64,000 nt of DNA, from the NCBI GenBank assembly GCA_039619475.1, contig CM077115.1, forward strand, positions 487,031,352 through 487,095,351, read 5' to 3'. Shown here in pieces: positions 13,190 through 25,270 of this stretch; within the stretch, counting starts at the first letter, position 1, and each line of letters begins with the position of its first letter. The notes below the pieces were generated by a model that had not been told where the DNA came from, searched no databases, and was given only the letters and a program-made list of their open reading frames with translations. Source of the stretch: Icerya purchasi (Eukaryota > Arthropoda > Insecta > Hemiptera > Monophlebidae). The translations under genes and the position numbers were made by a program.

Positions 13190-15143
13190 GGGGAGGGAGG
13201 GGCACGTTGTTACAATTTTTAGATAATTGTCAATATGACAAAGCCTATCACATAATTTATACATTTGATTGTTTTTATCGATAATATAACTATTCAGCTA
13301 GTAAAATATTACTAAAAAATTATTAAAATTTACATTATTTTTTCACAATGGGCAATTTAATTTAAAAAGTCGATTGTAACAACTTACCCCCGATTCGGGG
13401 CTAGTTGTTACGCCTTTGGGGCACGTTGTTACGGTAGATAAATAAATAAAATCATCAAAGATAAATCAAAATGTAATGTTTATTTTTAAACGTTATAAAC
13501 AAAACGAACATTTTAAACAATCTTATAATAAAAATCTGTAATTATAGTATCTATATCTTAATTTTTAAACTATTTAACAATAAAATCAAATTACTTCGGC
13601 AGTAAGTTTCTTTAATCTTAGATAAAATAACGTTTTTATTACTAAAATTGAAAATAAACTTCGTCTGCTACAAACAACTTTCTGTAGATAATTAATAACT
13701 TTTAGTTATTTTAATCAATATGGCACTTTTATTAAACTAAAAAACGTTGGATCCTAACATTAATAAGGCGCTCAGTACTATTTAAATTAGATAGAATAGG
13801 ATAGAAAAAAAAATATGATCATTTTTTATAGAGGTGGGTAACAATATCACATACAAGTATTAAATCAGTCTTCATCACAATTGCAATTAACGCAAATAAA
13901 TGAGTAAACGTTTCCCGTTACACATTTGACATGGGCCCGCATTTTTCATTCTATACATTCTACCTACTTATCTTTTTTAGAAGTGCTGTAACTTTCGCTA
14001 CACACTAAACAATATCATTCATCAGTATCAGAGGACAGGCTCTTCGGTGGAAGGCTTAACATGTTTAATGAAATGATCCACGAATTTTAAAAATTCTTTT
14101 CGCGTCATCCATCCTGAAGCATTGCCCGCTCTAATCACATCTAGTGGTCTAGCACGAAGAAAGTGATCCGCGTATCTTATTCTGGGAAATACGAACATCG
14201 GCGGGACAGAACTTCTAGCTCTATTTATAGCACATGCTAGCGTTACAATTGTTCCTCTTTCGGCAAATGTGATCGCACCTACCTGTTTTTGACCGCGGGC
14301 AGCAACTATCTTTTTAGGTTTCTGTACTGTCGTGATACCCGTTTCGTCATGAATTCATATTTTTGGAATAACCTTTTCAGTTTGTCAAAAAAATCTTTAA
14401 CGTTGGTTCTGTTGAACGACGTTGCTCTACTTAAAGATGTAGCTTCTGGTGTTCTTAGCGATAGTTGAGGGTTTCTATGTATAAAACTATTAAACTAGTC
14501 CGGCCCAGCCATATTATTTTTAAGTCAGCTAGGGAGAATATTTTTTAAGTTGAGTTTTGTTGCACATTGGTATGCTAGTTTTCTCACCTCTGCTCTTAGT
14601 AAACCAAAATATATTTACGAACTTTTGAGTAGATAAGAAGCTAATTTATCTTCTGTTTTGGAATCTTACACACAACATATTGACCGTAAAAACCAATAAT
14701 ATGTGTTTTCATCCTCAAAATCAAAGGTAATGCAAATTATGGGGAAAGTTTTTACATGTAACAACTTACCCCAAAAATTTCTAACTACGTACCCCATAGC
14801 ACAATTTTTTAAATAAACTGAAGTCACCATTTTAATGGGGGTATCGCTAGCAGAAAAAAACAATATTACAAATTAAAAGTAGATATATTAAGAAAGTTGG
14901 AGCATTAAAAAGTTGTGAAAATAAAAAAAATATACATCAGAAATCGAAAATTTCGTAAAGGAGTTTTTTACTTACTTGACTGAAATCAAGGCACATGCAC
15001 ACAAGGATCAGCGGTCGTTCTTACGTAATGCCCGATGTTATAAGGAATCAAATGAGTCCACAACTATACACCACAGAGTTCTAAATTCCCGTTAAAAATG
15101 CGTGTAACTATTTACCCCTGTAACAACGCGCCCCTCTTTCCGC
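13190..15143 (-). mobile_element. pogo-type DNA transposon with TIRs
   Basis: The left end starts GGGGAGGGAGGGGCACGTTG and runs to 13213. The right end (15120-15143) is its inverted copy with four mismatches over 24 bp. Both ends abut TA dinucleotides (13188-13189 and 15144-15145), the expected target duplication of the Tc1/mariner-pogo superfamily. The minus strand carries a broken DDE_1-type transposase. Extra copies of the terminal motif (GTAACAACTTACCCC and GGGGCACGTTGTTAC) lie inside the left end at about 13376-13436 and as a partial motif near 14758. The element is 1954 bp, too short to be autonomous. Confidence 0.8.
13865..14620 (-). pseudogene. pogo/Tigger-like transposase, internally deleted
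   Basis: Reading the minus strand, fragments match the DDE_1 transposase family in order: a pre-catalytic segment containing LRAEVRKLAYQ near 14600; a segment ending QLSLRTPEATSLSRATSFN near 14450; the first catalytic Asp block (DETGITTVQKPKK near 14345, then GQKQVGAITFAERGT); PPMFVFPR; and NASGWMTRKEFLKFVDHFIK near 14120. Directly after the EEPV motif (about 14047) the frame changes into a C-terminal zinc-binding segment (YCLVCSES, then HVKC, then ICVNCNCDED and a stop at 13865). The stretch that normally holds the second and third catalytic acids is missing, so this copy cannot transpose itself. Stops and frameshifts add to the damage. Assignment rests on recognised motifs. Confidence 0.8.
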
Positions 15144-16553
15144 TACTGATATAAATTATATTTATACAGTAATTCTATTTTAAAAAATATTAAAAATAAT
15201 ATTGCTGCTTTTTTAAATGATTCTGCAAACACTATTTAAGAATCACCAATGGGGTGAGATATGTTATTGATTTAACATAAGTTTTATTTTGATTTTGTGA
15301 ACAAGATTATTAGGATTTCTTTAAAAAAAAAAAAAAAAAAATTCTAAAAATTATAAACGACTGAAAAGTATTTTTACACTATTGTTATTAAATTTTATAT
15401 ATTTTTTAAAATAAAAAGAATATATACAAATTTTTTAAACGAATATTCTTTTATTTATTTTTGTATTAGATCCGTGCACATTCAGTAAAATTACTGTTAT
15501 TTATTAATTAACAATGACAATAATAGGCATTTGTGAGATGTCATAGTTTTCATAATCAAACTATTTTACATAATTGATATGAATAATCGGCATTCGCGAG
15601 ATATTCCCAGTCCTCATAATCAAATTATTTTACACAACTATAACTCAGAATCATTATACAATTTTGAATAAAAATTGTAGTTACCATCAATTTCACCGAT
15701 AAAGATATTAATATTTGTCGAAAACTAATGTTAAAATTAAAATAAATAATAATTTAACTCTTACTGGGGAGTTTGATGTAAAAGGGTGTGTGGTCATTTG
15801 ATTAAGTATTGACTCTTGATTAGTTGAGTAAAAGAGGAGTGGCCATGTGACCAAATATTAGCTTCTGATTGGTCATTGTCCAAGAACGCAGGTATTCCCC
15901 CTACTTCATTTATCAGTCTCGTTTTATGAATATGGTTTAATTGTTGCTAAATGAATCTAATGTGAATTGTCAACTAACTACATTTGAAAATTGTCGATCC
16001 GATAGTTTACATTTTTTCAATTTAATAATAGAGCAATGATGAGATTTGTATGAGAGCTGGTCGAAAAATTGTTTAAATGCCCACAAAGTTGAAACTAGTG
16101 TGTCTCATATTTTTTGCCCCCCACTCCTGCTTACAAGGACTGACGGTATATTACTGGTCCTTTGACCAGTTGAACAATTATTTAGTGACGTGGAATTAAT
16201 TTGCGAACCTTAGCGAAACATGTTAGAACCTGAAAAGGCAGCGATCTTTATTAAATATAATGCACCAATTTTTAAATTTAGCTACTAAAATGTTTATTAT
16301 AAAATAAATATTACTAAAAATGTGATTATAAAATAAGCATTACCAAAAGTATGATTATAAAATAAAAATTATTAAAATTGCCATTGTATTAAGCATCTCT
16401 TTAAAAAAAAACTTAACATCTGCATATGCGCAGATGTCAAAATATCTACATCCACAACATCTCTGATCAATAACAACTGTTATATACACGGCTTCTAAAA
16501 ATTGCAATTCCTCACATCAATTTAATCGTCGCATTCTAATATTTTGCGCGATT
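15144..16553. other. AT-rich spacer with three small tandem repeats
   Basis: Contains an A-run at 15323-15341, a two-copy repeat of about 62 bp (15522-15645, sharing CATAATCAAA-TATTTTACA), a two-copy repeat of about 50 bp (15779-15880, sharing GGTCAT and TGATTGG-like parts) and a three-copy repeat of about 30 bp (16283-16375, sharing GATTATAAAATAA). No gene seen. Confidence 0.55.
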
Positions 16554-17026
16554 CTAGTTTTCTCACCTCTGTTAAACCAAAATATATTTCTGAACTTTTG
16601 AGTAGATAAGAAGCTAATTTATCTTCTGTTTTGAAATCTTACACACAACATATTGACCGTAAAAACTAATAATATGTGTTTTCATCCTCAAAATCAAAGG
16701 TAATACAAATTTTGGGGAAAGTTTTTACATGTAACAACTTACCCCAAAAATTTCTAACTACGTGCCCCATAGCACAATTTTTTAAATAAACTGAAGTCAC
16801 CATTAATGAATATCGCTAGCAGAAAAAAATAATATTGCAAATTAAAAGTAGATATATTAAGAAAGTCGAAGCATTAAAAAAATATACATCAGAAATCGAA
16901 GATTTCGTAAAGAAGTTTTTTACTTATTTGACTGAAATCAAGGTACATGCACACAACCTGTCAACATGCTGCTCAATGGGTCAGTGGTCGTTCTTATGTA
17001 ATGCGCGATTTTATAAGGAATCAAAT
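16554..17026. mobile_element. Second pogo-type copy, left part
   Basis: From CTAGTTTTCTCACC at 16554 this follows the first copy from 14575 onward with scattered differences, including the GTAACAACTTACCCC motif. It covers the non-coding end upstream of the transposase and is broken at 17026 by the Jockey insertion. The remainder is at 21589-21662. No left TIR was found, so this copy is truncated. Confidence 0.75.
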
Positions 17027-17325
17027 TTTTTTTTTTTTTTTTAGATAATAATAAATTTCTTTATTATTTAAAAACTACAATCTAGTCTAAACGGACTAAT
17101 GAGCAGTGTATTACTGTACTAAGACTCTTCTACACATCTGTATGACTTAGTTATTTTTAACATACATACATACATATATAATAGATACAATAATTACATA
17201 GGCACGCACTTATGCATAGGCATAATACCCTATGTATATAACGAATTTACTTCACAGACACTCATATGCACGCATACATACACACAAATATACATACCGA
17301 TACACCCATGTAATCACAGACACAT

Positions 17326-19984
17326 TCATATGAGCTCAAAAGGTTTTACCCTTTTGAGTCTTCTCACTAAATCATTATTTTGTAGTAGCTGCTTGGCTTC
17401 TTCGTTGGTATGATAACGAAGCTTTTCTTCATGCTTCTTTGCGGCCTTCTTTATTTCACTAGTCACGGTTTCAAATTTCAGGTCTCTATGGAGATCATTA
17501 TTTCTAATATACCACGGTGCTCCAACAATATTTCTGAGCACTTTATTTTGGAATCTCTGTATTATTGCAATGTTGGTTGGCTTAGTGCACCCCCATAACT
17601 GTAATCCGTAAGTCCATACAGGTTTAAGTATCTGTTTGTATATTAGCGTTTTATTGTATGATGATAGCTGAGAATTTCTTCCCAATAACCAGTACATCTT
17701 TTTATATCTCAATCCGAGTTCTTCTCTTTTTTTTTTCACATGAGCTTTCCAACGAAGCTTGGCGTCTAAAGTCATGCCAAGGTATTTAGCTTTGTTTTCA
17801 TGTGGTATTTAATTGTTATTGATAATTGCTGGTATGTAATATACTTTTTTATTTGTAAAAGTAACATGTGTTGACTTTTGTTCGTTTAGTTTAATGCGCC
17901 ATTTTTTGGTCCATTCTTCAATTTTTGATAATGTAGTCTGCAATTTTTCCAATGACTCCTCATGGCTTTTTCCTACCGCTAGTATGGCCGTATCATCTGC
18001 AAACGTTGCTAAGGTGCTGCTGTCTAATTCTGGTAGGTCACTGGTATATAGAAGGTAAAGTACTGGTCCCAAAATGCTTCCTTGAGGAACTCCAGCTTTT
18101 ATTTCTTTGAAGTCGGAATAAGCGTCTTCTTGCTTAACTCTGAAATATCTCTCTTTTAAGTATGATTCTAATATTTCAGAGAATTGCCTCGGTAAAATAG
18201 TTTTAATTTTATACAATAGCCCTTTATGCCAGACTTTATCGAAAGCCTTTGCTACATCTAAGAAGACTGCAGAGCACACCATTTTTTCTTCCAGTGTGTT
18301 TTCAATAACATTGACTACCCTATGTACCTGCTCTATTGTCGAGTGTTTTTCCCTAAATCCAAACTGGTGATTAGGGATTATCCTTTTTTTCTCAATAATT
18401 GGTTTTATCCTTTTAAGTAATATTTTTTCAAAAAGTTTTGATATTGTGGACAATAATGAAATTGGTCTATAAGAGGTTGTGTCATATGGAGGCTTACCAG
18501 GTTTTAGTATCATAATAACCTCCGCCACCTTCCATAATCTGGGTACATACTTTAACCTAAATGCTGCATTAATTAAATTTGTAAGCTTTACGATAGCTTT
18601 CCTCGGCAATTGTTTCAATACTTCTCCAATTATCAGGTCATAGCCTGGAGCCTTCCTATGGTTGATGTTGTGTTTAATTTCATCCTTAATTTCTTTTGGT
18701 GATGTTAATTTTATTTCTTTTTCTTCTTGTGTTACTTCTTCTAGCAGCTTGTCATCCTCTTGTTCTTCTTGTATCTGGAATATGTCCTCTAGGTATTCAG
18801 CGAATGTTTGGGCCTTCTGCTCATTATTTCTAGCCCACATTCCATTTGCTTTTTTTATTGGTGGGGTATGGGTGGTGGGTCTTCTGATTCTTTTGGTAAT
18901 TTTCCACAATGAATAGTCAGTGTTGCTATCATTTGTAAGCTCTTTCAAACAACTGTTTATTGTTTCATTTTTCAATTTTTGAATTTTCCTTCTTAATAGT
19001 TGGGTGAGGTTATTTAATTTATTTTTATCCCCTGGAGCTCTTGTTTGATGCCACTGTTTCCTTGCTTTCCTTTTTTCAGTCACCAGCTCTGTAATTTCAT
19101 TTGGATAATTTCTACCCTGTGTTTTTCTCTTAATTTTCGGAGTATTTTGCCAAGCTGCTTGTTGTATGTCAGTTACAAATTTTTCTATTTCTAATTCTAA
19201 TTCTTCTTCGTTCCTTAAGGGAACCTTTAGTTCTATTGTTTTCTCTAAATGTTGTTTAAAGCTTTCCCAGTCTGTATATTTGTTAACTAGTACCGGCCTG
19301 TTCTCCTTCTGAATAATAGTTTCGCTTAATGTTAGCAAAATAGGGGAATGGTCCGAGTTCATATCATGCCTTTCCTCAATTTGTAAGTAGTTTATTGATA
19401 TGTTTCTGCATACAAAGAAGTCGATTAAATCTGATGTTTTACAAAGGTCTGTAGGCCAGTAAGTCGGCTTTCCTGTTGATAGGACTTCACATTCCATTTC
19501 TCTTACAGCGTATAGGAGTTCCCTAGCGGTAGTTAATCTTGAGCCCCATTGAGTATTTTTGGCGTTGAAATCTCCTCCAATAATAAATCTATCGCCCATT
19601 TGCTTAAAGAGTAATATATATTGTTCTTTTTTTTAGTGAATATTTTGGTGGACAGTATATTCCAGCCACGGTAATTGTAATATTCTTAGTTTTGATACCC
19701 ACAGCTGCAACCTGTATTTCTTTAGTTGAATATTCTACTTCCTCAAAATGAGGAATATCATCTTTAATTATAACTGCGCTTCCACCTCGGGCTGTATTCT
19801 CTGGATGTATTGTGTGATATACTCTGTAACCTTTGAATTTGATGTATGATTGTTTAGTGAAATGTGTCTCCGAAATGAGACATACATCTATTTTTTCCAG
19901 GTTTAGGACAAGTTGCAACTCCTGCTTGTGTTGTAATAGCCCATTGGCATTCCATGCCATAATTCGAAGTGTCCTAGCCATCAT
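17326..19984 (-). pseudogene. Jockey pol: endonuclease and reverse transcriptase
   Basis: Encodes an AP-like endonuclease followed by a reverse transcriptase, about 885 codons. Endonuclease motifs: MAWNANG at the N-terminus, LISETHF (catalytic Glu), GGDFNAKNTQWGS and SDHSPILLTL. RT motifs: FLDVAKAFDKVWHKGL (motif A), AGVPQGSILGPVLY and the catalytic FADD box near 17990. The C-terminal segment (17775-17326) contains WTYGLQLWG and WYIRNNDLHRDL, typical of Jockey. Two lesions are visible: a one-base shift in an A-run (minus strand) near 19610-19620, and a TAA at 17809 in an otherwise continuous frame. The start ATG overlaps the gag stop as ATGA (19984-19981), so pol was probably translated by reinitiation. 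No RNase H is present. Confidence 0.88.
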
Positions 19985-21350
19985 TTTTTCTTTTTAGAAA
20001 TGGCTTCCTTGGTGCCATGTTCAACTTTCTTAAATCGCTCATCAATTTTAGTGATAAGTGTTTCTTGCTTATCAAGTTTTATTAGAATGAGTTGTAGCGT
20101 TTGTTTTAGTTCCTCATTTTGTTCTTCATTATTTAATTTATTGGCCCTTGTCACAGCAGCGTATGTATTTTTGCTTTGAGTAGGTTTTTGTTGTAATTTT
20201 AAGTCTTTAGCATTATTTGTCTGTTTATTCTGTTGGGGTACGTTATTTTCCTTTTTTTTTTTAATCATGTTTATGTTTTTGATGTTCTGCAGCTCTTTAG
20301 CTACAGTGCAACCTCTATAGTTGGCTGGATGATCCTCTCCACAATGTATACATTTTGGTTGAGTACTTTTTGGTTTATCACATATTATGGTGAGATGTTT
20401 CCCGGCACATTTAACACACCTCGGCTCTTTATGACAGTATTTTTGTGTGTGACCGTAACCTTGACACTTTTTGCACTGAGGGATTAGCTTAGGTTTTTTT
20501 AGTGTGTGTATTTCTACTTTACAACCAAGAATTTTTGGGATTTCGTAAACTTTTCTAATATCTTCTTCTGCACTAAAAGTTAACATAAACATGTCTAATA
20601 GTTCTTTAGTTTTCCAACTTATTTTGTTTGTCGCTTCTATAATTTTATATCCTTTAGTGTGTAGATCAGCGACTATTGCTTCAGGTTTGCATGTGCGCGG
20701 TAATTTTTTTGCCACCACTCTAATTGGTCTGGTCTGTTTATTCTCATATGAGTACCAGGTACAATCAAGTTTTTGTAACATAGTAGTCATGGCGCTATAC
20801 GTTTCACCATCTACTGTGTTAAACTTGATTTTATCTCCATTTAATAATTTGGTACTGAATTTTTCTTTAGGTATGCTTTCCCCTATTTTTTCGTAGGCTT
20901 CAGCATACTTCTTAATTCCTTCCACTATTATTGGTGGAGGGGATATCTTTTTAATTTTTGTTTGATCCACACTCAGGGTAACTGAATTTTGTTTAATTGG
21001 AGATAGCGAGTTATTTAATTTCCGTTTTTTATTTTTACTTTTTTCTCTAACCCACTCGGTTTCCTTAGCTAATTCTTCCTCATTTGTATTATATACAGGG
21101 TTAGAGGCGCTTTCTATAGCCGGGCTATTCACACTTTGTTTATTTCTTTTTCTAGCCCGAGCATGCGGTTTTGCATGTTTGCTAACGCATCGTTAAGTTG
21201 TTTTTTTTCCTTACTAATTTTCTGCCATTCGATGAATAGCAACTGTTCGTTTGGAGTACGTTTATAGTTCTGTTGAAGAACATTATTATTAGCATGTGCT
21301 AGTGCTGAATTAGATATGTTAGCTGTATTATCCTGGCCAGGTTTTGCCAT
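19981..21350 (-). pseudogene. Jockey gag with three zinc knuckles
   Basis: ORF1 starts at 21350 with a predicted coiled-coil (EWQKISKEKKQLND onward). A one- or two-base frameshift near 21130 moves the frame into the 383-codon main body. That body contains a PRE_C2HC-like domain (RPIRVVAKKLPRTCKPEAI onward, about codons 135-215) and three CCHC-type knuckles starting CKKCQGYGHTQKYC, CVKCAGKHLTIIC and CIHCGEDHPANYRGC. It ends in a lysine tail and a TGA at 19981 that overlaps the pol start. The family role is RNA binding and delivery of the retrotransposon RNP. Confidence 0.85.
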
Positions 21351-21588
21351 TTTAAATATATTTTAATCTTAATATAGTAAGTAATATGATGTAATAACTG
21401 AATATGAATAGAAATGTAATCATAATAGTAATAAGCGTCGAAATAGTTAACTGATTTATACGACCTGCACGTCGATAAATGTAGGTAGATAATTATTCCG
21501 GTTTCTTATCGCTGAAATGATATTAATGTGAACGCGCATTCAACACAACGTATTTATAAAGATAACACATTTAATCAAGGAATCAAAT

Positions 21589-21662
21589 GAGTCCAAAACT
21601 ATACACCAGAGTTCTAAATCCCGGGTAAAAATTACCCCTGTAACAACGTGCCCCTCGTCCCC
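21589..21662. mobile_element. Second pogo-type copy, right end with TIR
   Basis: Continuation of the interrupted copy. It matches 15052-15143 and ends with the TIR starting GTAACAACGTGCCCCTCGTC at 21640, followed by TA at 21663. The join across the Jockey insertion is exact once one target duplication is removed. Confidence 0.85.
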
Positions 21663-21664
21663 TA

Positions 21665-23640
21665 CTCGTATATTTCTGTATTTCTACATTCTATTCAGCA
21701 TGATTTAGGATTGCTTCAGATTCTGATCATGTATTCTCTGCGTTTACTCTTACTAGTATTTTTTGATTTTCTTTTGCAGCCGAAAACCGATTCAAATAAT
21801 ATATCCGCACTTCATCACTAATCAGATAATTCTATCATACTACTCATTTAGGATTAATAAATTTATACACCCATACATGTACTTCTATTTTAATTTTCTT
21901 AATTAAAGTACCTTTTTAATAATATTCTTTTTTTTTTTCAGCTGAAGATAAATTATTTAGGTTTCCTGCGAATTTCAAACATTAAATACTAAATTTATCT
22001 TTACTCTCTGTACGTCATGTGTATAAAAATAAAAATGAAAAATTTCATGTATTAATCCTTACTTTTGCAACAACCAAGCATGACTTATTAAACACGGCCT
22101 ATCAGTCACTGCGTACAAGTTTTCCTTGTAGGAAGAAATTTTCATACGAGAGAGCAACCGTTATACTACTGAAGTAGAACTGATGGTATCATTTTTTCTT
22201 CACTCTGTTCCAGTGTGTTCCAGCAGTTCCCTTTTTCGTCTAATATTAACTTATTGTAACGCAACGGAAACTTTTGAACTATGTAATATATTTAAATGCG
22301 AGTATATTTTCATATTTTGTTCATCACTAAACATGTTTATTATCGACACAAGCATTATGCGCAACATGTGTTCGTTTCAAAGTTCAAAATTTTTGAAAAC
22401 TATTGACTGGCCATTGCAATCAGTTGAAAAATTAACGTAGATGTGAATGAAATCACCGATACAATTTTCCGCTATCCGGTGGTGAATTTATGTAAATCAA
22501 AACCAGATTTTCACGTTATTACCGCATTTCCTCAGAACTGTACAATATGTATTGATGTAGTTTTTTGAAAAGTATTCTACGATTTGGGTTTGGGATTATT
22601 GTAAATTATTTGTGATAGGGCATTATTAGGGAAATCAAAAAACTCCGAAAATTTCACTCCTCCGCTTATTCAGTGGCGTTAGTATTATATTTTCGAAGGT
22701 AGACTTATCATATATTGTCGCTGCAGTAAACATTTCTAATTTTCTTTTAATTTACTTTTCGTTGTTAGATCGGCTAACGATACGTCACCGATCAAGTTGG
22801 ATATAAGCGATAAATTAGATCCGAAAAAAATTGGTTGTATTTAAGTTTTCCGTTGTAAATTGCTTTGTATTTTCAATAATGTTTGAACATTTTTATTTTA
22901 AGCTGTATTATAAATTTCATGTGTAATATTTTCAGAATATTTCTCTTTTCGTAATAAGATTAATTTTATCGCCATAATAAAGAAATCATTAAATTGCCAA
23001 CTAGTGGCGCTGTAATTGCATAATTGAAACTTTTCCGTTCGATTATCAGTGCTGTAAACTTATACTCAAAATCGGGCTACATTGGATTAAGCAAAAAACT
23101 GCCTTTCAAATGGTCTATGAAACTATTACCATGTGCTTCCGTGTTTATATAAATTGAATTACATCGAACGAAACACAAATTATTAGATCGCTTTAACGAC
23201 AAATTATTTATTAGATCTTTAAAGCTTTCGCAGTGATTATTAATCATTTTAAATAATTGTTCAGAAATACTACGCTGAAATACTATATTTGCTTTAACAC
23301 AGTATCTGAAAAAATGATTTATAATGATAAATTATTTGTTCGTCAGGACTGTAGCCATAAATAAAACAAATGCATTATGCAGTTTTAGGTCTCTGTTAGA
23401 TTTTATTGCTACTATTACATCGTTTTCATTAAGTAACGAAACTAATTTTCGTTTATCGAGAAATAATGGTGACTCTATTCGGCAACGACGTGACGTAAAC
23501 AGGCGGTTATCCGACTGGCGCATGAAAATGTGGTCCCGATTAGCTGATGTCTACTCACTAATTATTTCAATTGCGAGTTCAAAATTATTCATATAATGTA
23601 ATGATAGAGTTGACAGCTTCAGAGTAATAGTTAAGTAACG
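21665..23640. other. AT-rich spacer
   Basis: No convincing gene or element boundary. Segments near 23190-23335 resemble 24725-24850 (a shared TTTAAAGCTTTC-CAGTG motif and an ACACAGT-TCTGAAAA motif), so an uncharacterised dispersed repeat is probably present. Confidence 0.4.
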
Positions 23641-23642
23641 TA

Positions 23643-24432
23643 CATGGTGGCCATTCAAATATAATTTTTAAATTCCCAATTCATTCAAGGTCCAAATCCT
23701 TCCGATTTCCTCTGGTTACTAAAATTGCATAAGGGTTCTCACGGACGTTCTTCCACTTGTATAACAAACCCTTGAAGCGGAAGCAAATAAAACATCAATA
23801 GAAACAAAAAAATTTCAAATTAAAATTGTTTGTTTTTTTGAAGTTGTTTTATTCACATAACTAACTTAGCAATATGTTTACTTTATTATTACAAAAGTTA
23901 ATAATGTAGTTTATAACAGGCTGATTTACCTCTTCCCCATTTAAATAGTTCGATTTAAAAAATTCATTTGACGTCTTACGCACTGACAAGCTGCTTAGTA
24001 GGATCCTTAAATGTAATGCACATGAAATTTGAAAAAAAAAACTTTGAAGGGTTTACGGAGCTCAAGCCCTCTTAAACGTTTTACAAATAGGTTCAACTCT
24101 CCTAAATAAGGTAAAATACATAATAATTTTTTTTTTATCCATTTCATTAAAATTTTACCTAAAAACAATAAATATAAATAATCAAGAAATTAAAGGCAAT
24201 TTGTAAATGAAGAATGGAATTTTTTTTTTGTCACTATTGATGACGTTTGACCGCTGCGGCACATTTCGTACAAATGAAAAAACTGTAATTTATTATTGAG
24301 TACAAAAATGTATTTATTTTTCGCTTCAAATGATTTTTTTTTATCAAAACAATCCCTTGGCTATTTTTACTTCTTTACCCGATTTTGGAACAAAATTCCT
24401 GGCTTATTCCCAATTTTCCCGGTTGGATGGCC
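23643..24432. repeat. Dispersed repeat, MITE-like, long copy
   Basis: The left end, starting GTGGCCATTCAAATATAATT, and the right end, ...CCGGTTGGATGGCCA, form short imperfect terminal inverted repeats of about 12 bp (GTGGCCATYCAA). Both ends match the copy at 30552-30893. Shared internal motifs include TCGCTT-AAATGATTTTTTTT, TATCAAAAC and AAAATTCCTGGCTT. This copy has about 440 bp of extra interior (roughly 23765-24205). Confidence 0.6.
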
Positions 24433-24763
24433 AATTTTAATAGAAAACCATCGTCTGCTGTCTACATTATTATTCAGCACTTTAGCAGAATGTAAGTTAC
24501 TATTATTTTTATTATTTTTTTTATCTTGAAGAGTAGGTTTATTTTAAGTAAAAGTAGGTTTTTGCACCTAATGACGTTGAACCGTTATCAAATTTCTAAA
24601 TGTACTGGAAGAAAACCGGAGCCTCTGGGATAATCTTTAAAACCTTTCATAGAATGTATTTCATATTAAAAAGTATTGAAATACAAAACAAACGATAACT
24701 TCGTAATTAAAATAAAAATAAACTAATAAATATTTAAAGCTTTCACAGTGAAAACTCATAATA

Positions 24764-24832
24764 AATAATTTTCGGATACAACTGTGTTTAAAAAAACAAT
24801 TTTTTTAAACACAGTTGTATCCGAAAATTATT
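24764..24832. repeat. Perfect 33-bp inverted repeat, 3-nt loop
   Basis: Arms 24764-24796 and 24800-24832 are exact reverse complements over 33 bases, starting AATAATTTTCGGATACAACT, separated by CAA. It is AT-rich with a mixed-sequence centre. Possible origins are a palindromic duplication or a DNA-element terminus pair. The loop is too short for a normal pre-miRNA. Confidence 0.95.
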
Positions 24833-24839
24833 CATTATA

Positions 24840-25270
24840 AAAATAAACTAGTTTAAAAAATTTATTGAAGCGCCAAACAAATAATAACTGCTTAAAAAGT
24901 ACTAGACAACAAATTACAAAACTGCTCAAAGGATGTAGTTCTGTATTAATGGTGTTAAATTAAGAATTTAATTCATCCAAATCAGCCGCGTAGTAACGAA
25001 TCAATTGCTTACTTTGTATAAAAGTAGTGTAAGTAGAAATAGTTATTACAATTTCGAATGGATTCGGATACGGGACTACAAAACTACATCTGTGTCACGC
25101 AACCACGTAAAGACTGCGATCAAAACTTCATGTATATCATACAACAACCCATTGAAGGTTCTACTTGGACATGGACTATATGCTCGAATCCACAATAACA
25201 AATGCTGGCTTCCTTGACTTCAGTTGTTTTGTTCTGAACAGATGACGGTTTATAGAAAGACTTGGATTAT
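24840..25270. other. Spacer, nothing recognised
   Basis: Mixed-composition DNA. The 70-codon frame at 25005-25217 has no recognised similarity. Confidence 0.35.

Larger units (their letters stand above)
17027..21576 (-). mobile_element. Near-complete Jockey-clade LINE
   Basis: A 4.55-kb minus-strand element with a 3' poly(A) tail (T-run 17027-17042), 3' UTR, pol, gag and a short 5' UTR. It is flanked by perfect 12-bp target-site duplications, AAGGAATCAAAT at 17015-17026 and 21577-21588. The gag zinc knuckles, the endonuclease/RT pol and the absence of RNase H fit the Jockey clade. The intact duplication, full length and small number of lesions point to fairly recent insertion. Confidence 0.9.

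Noticed and set aside
24764..24832. microRNA precursor
   Set aside because: The 3-nt loop and perfect 33-bp stem do not fit a normal pre-miRNA.
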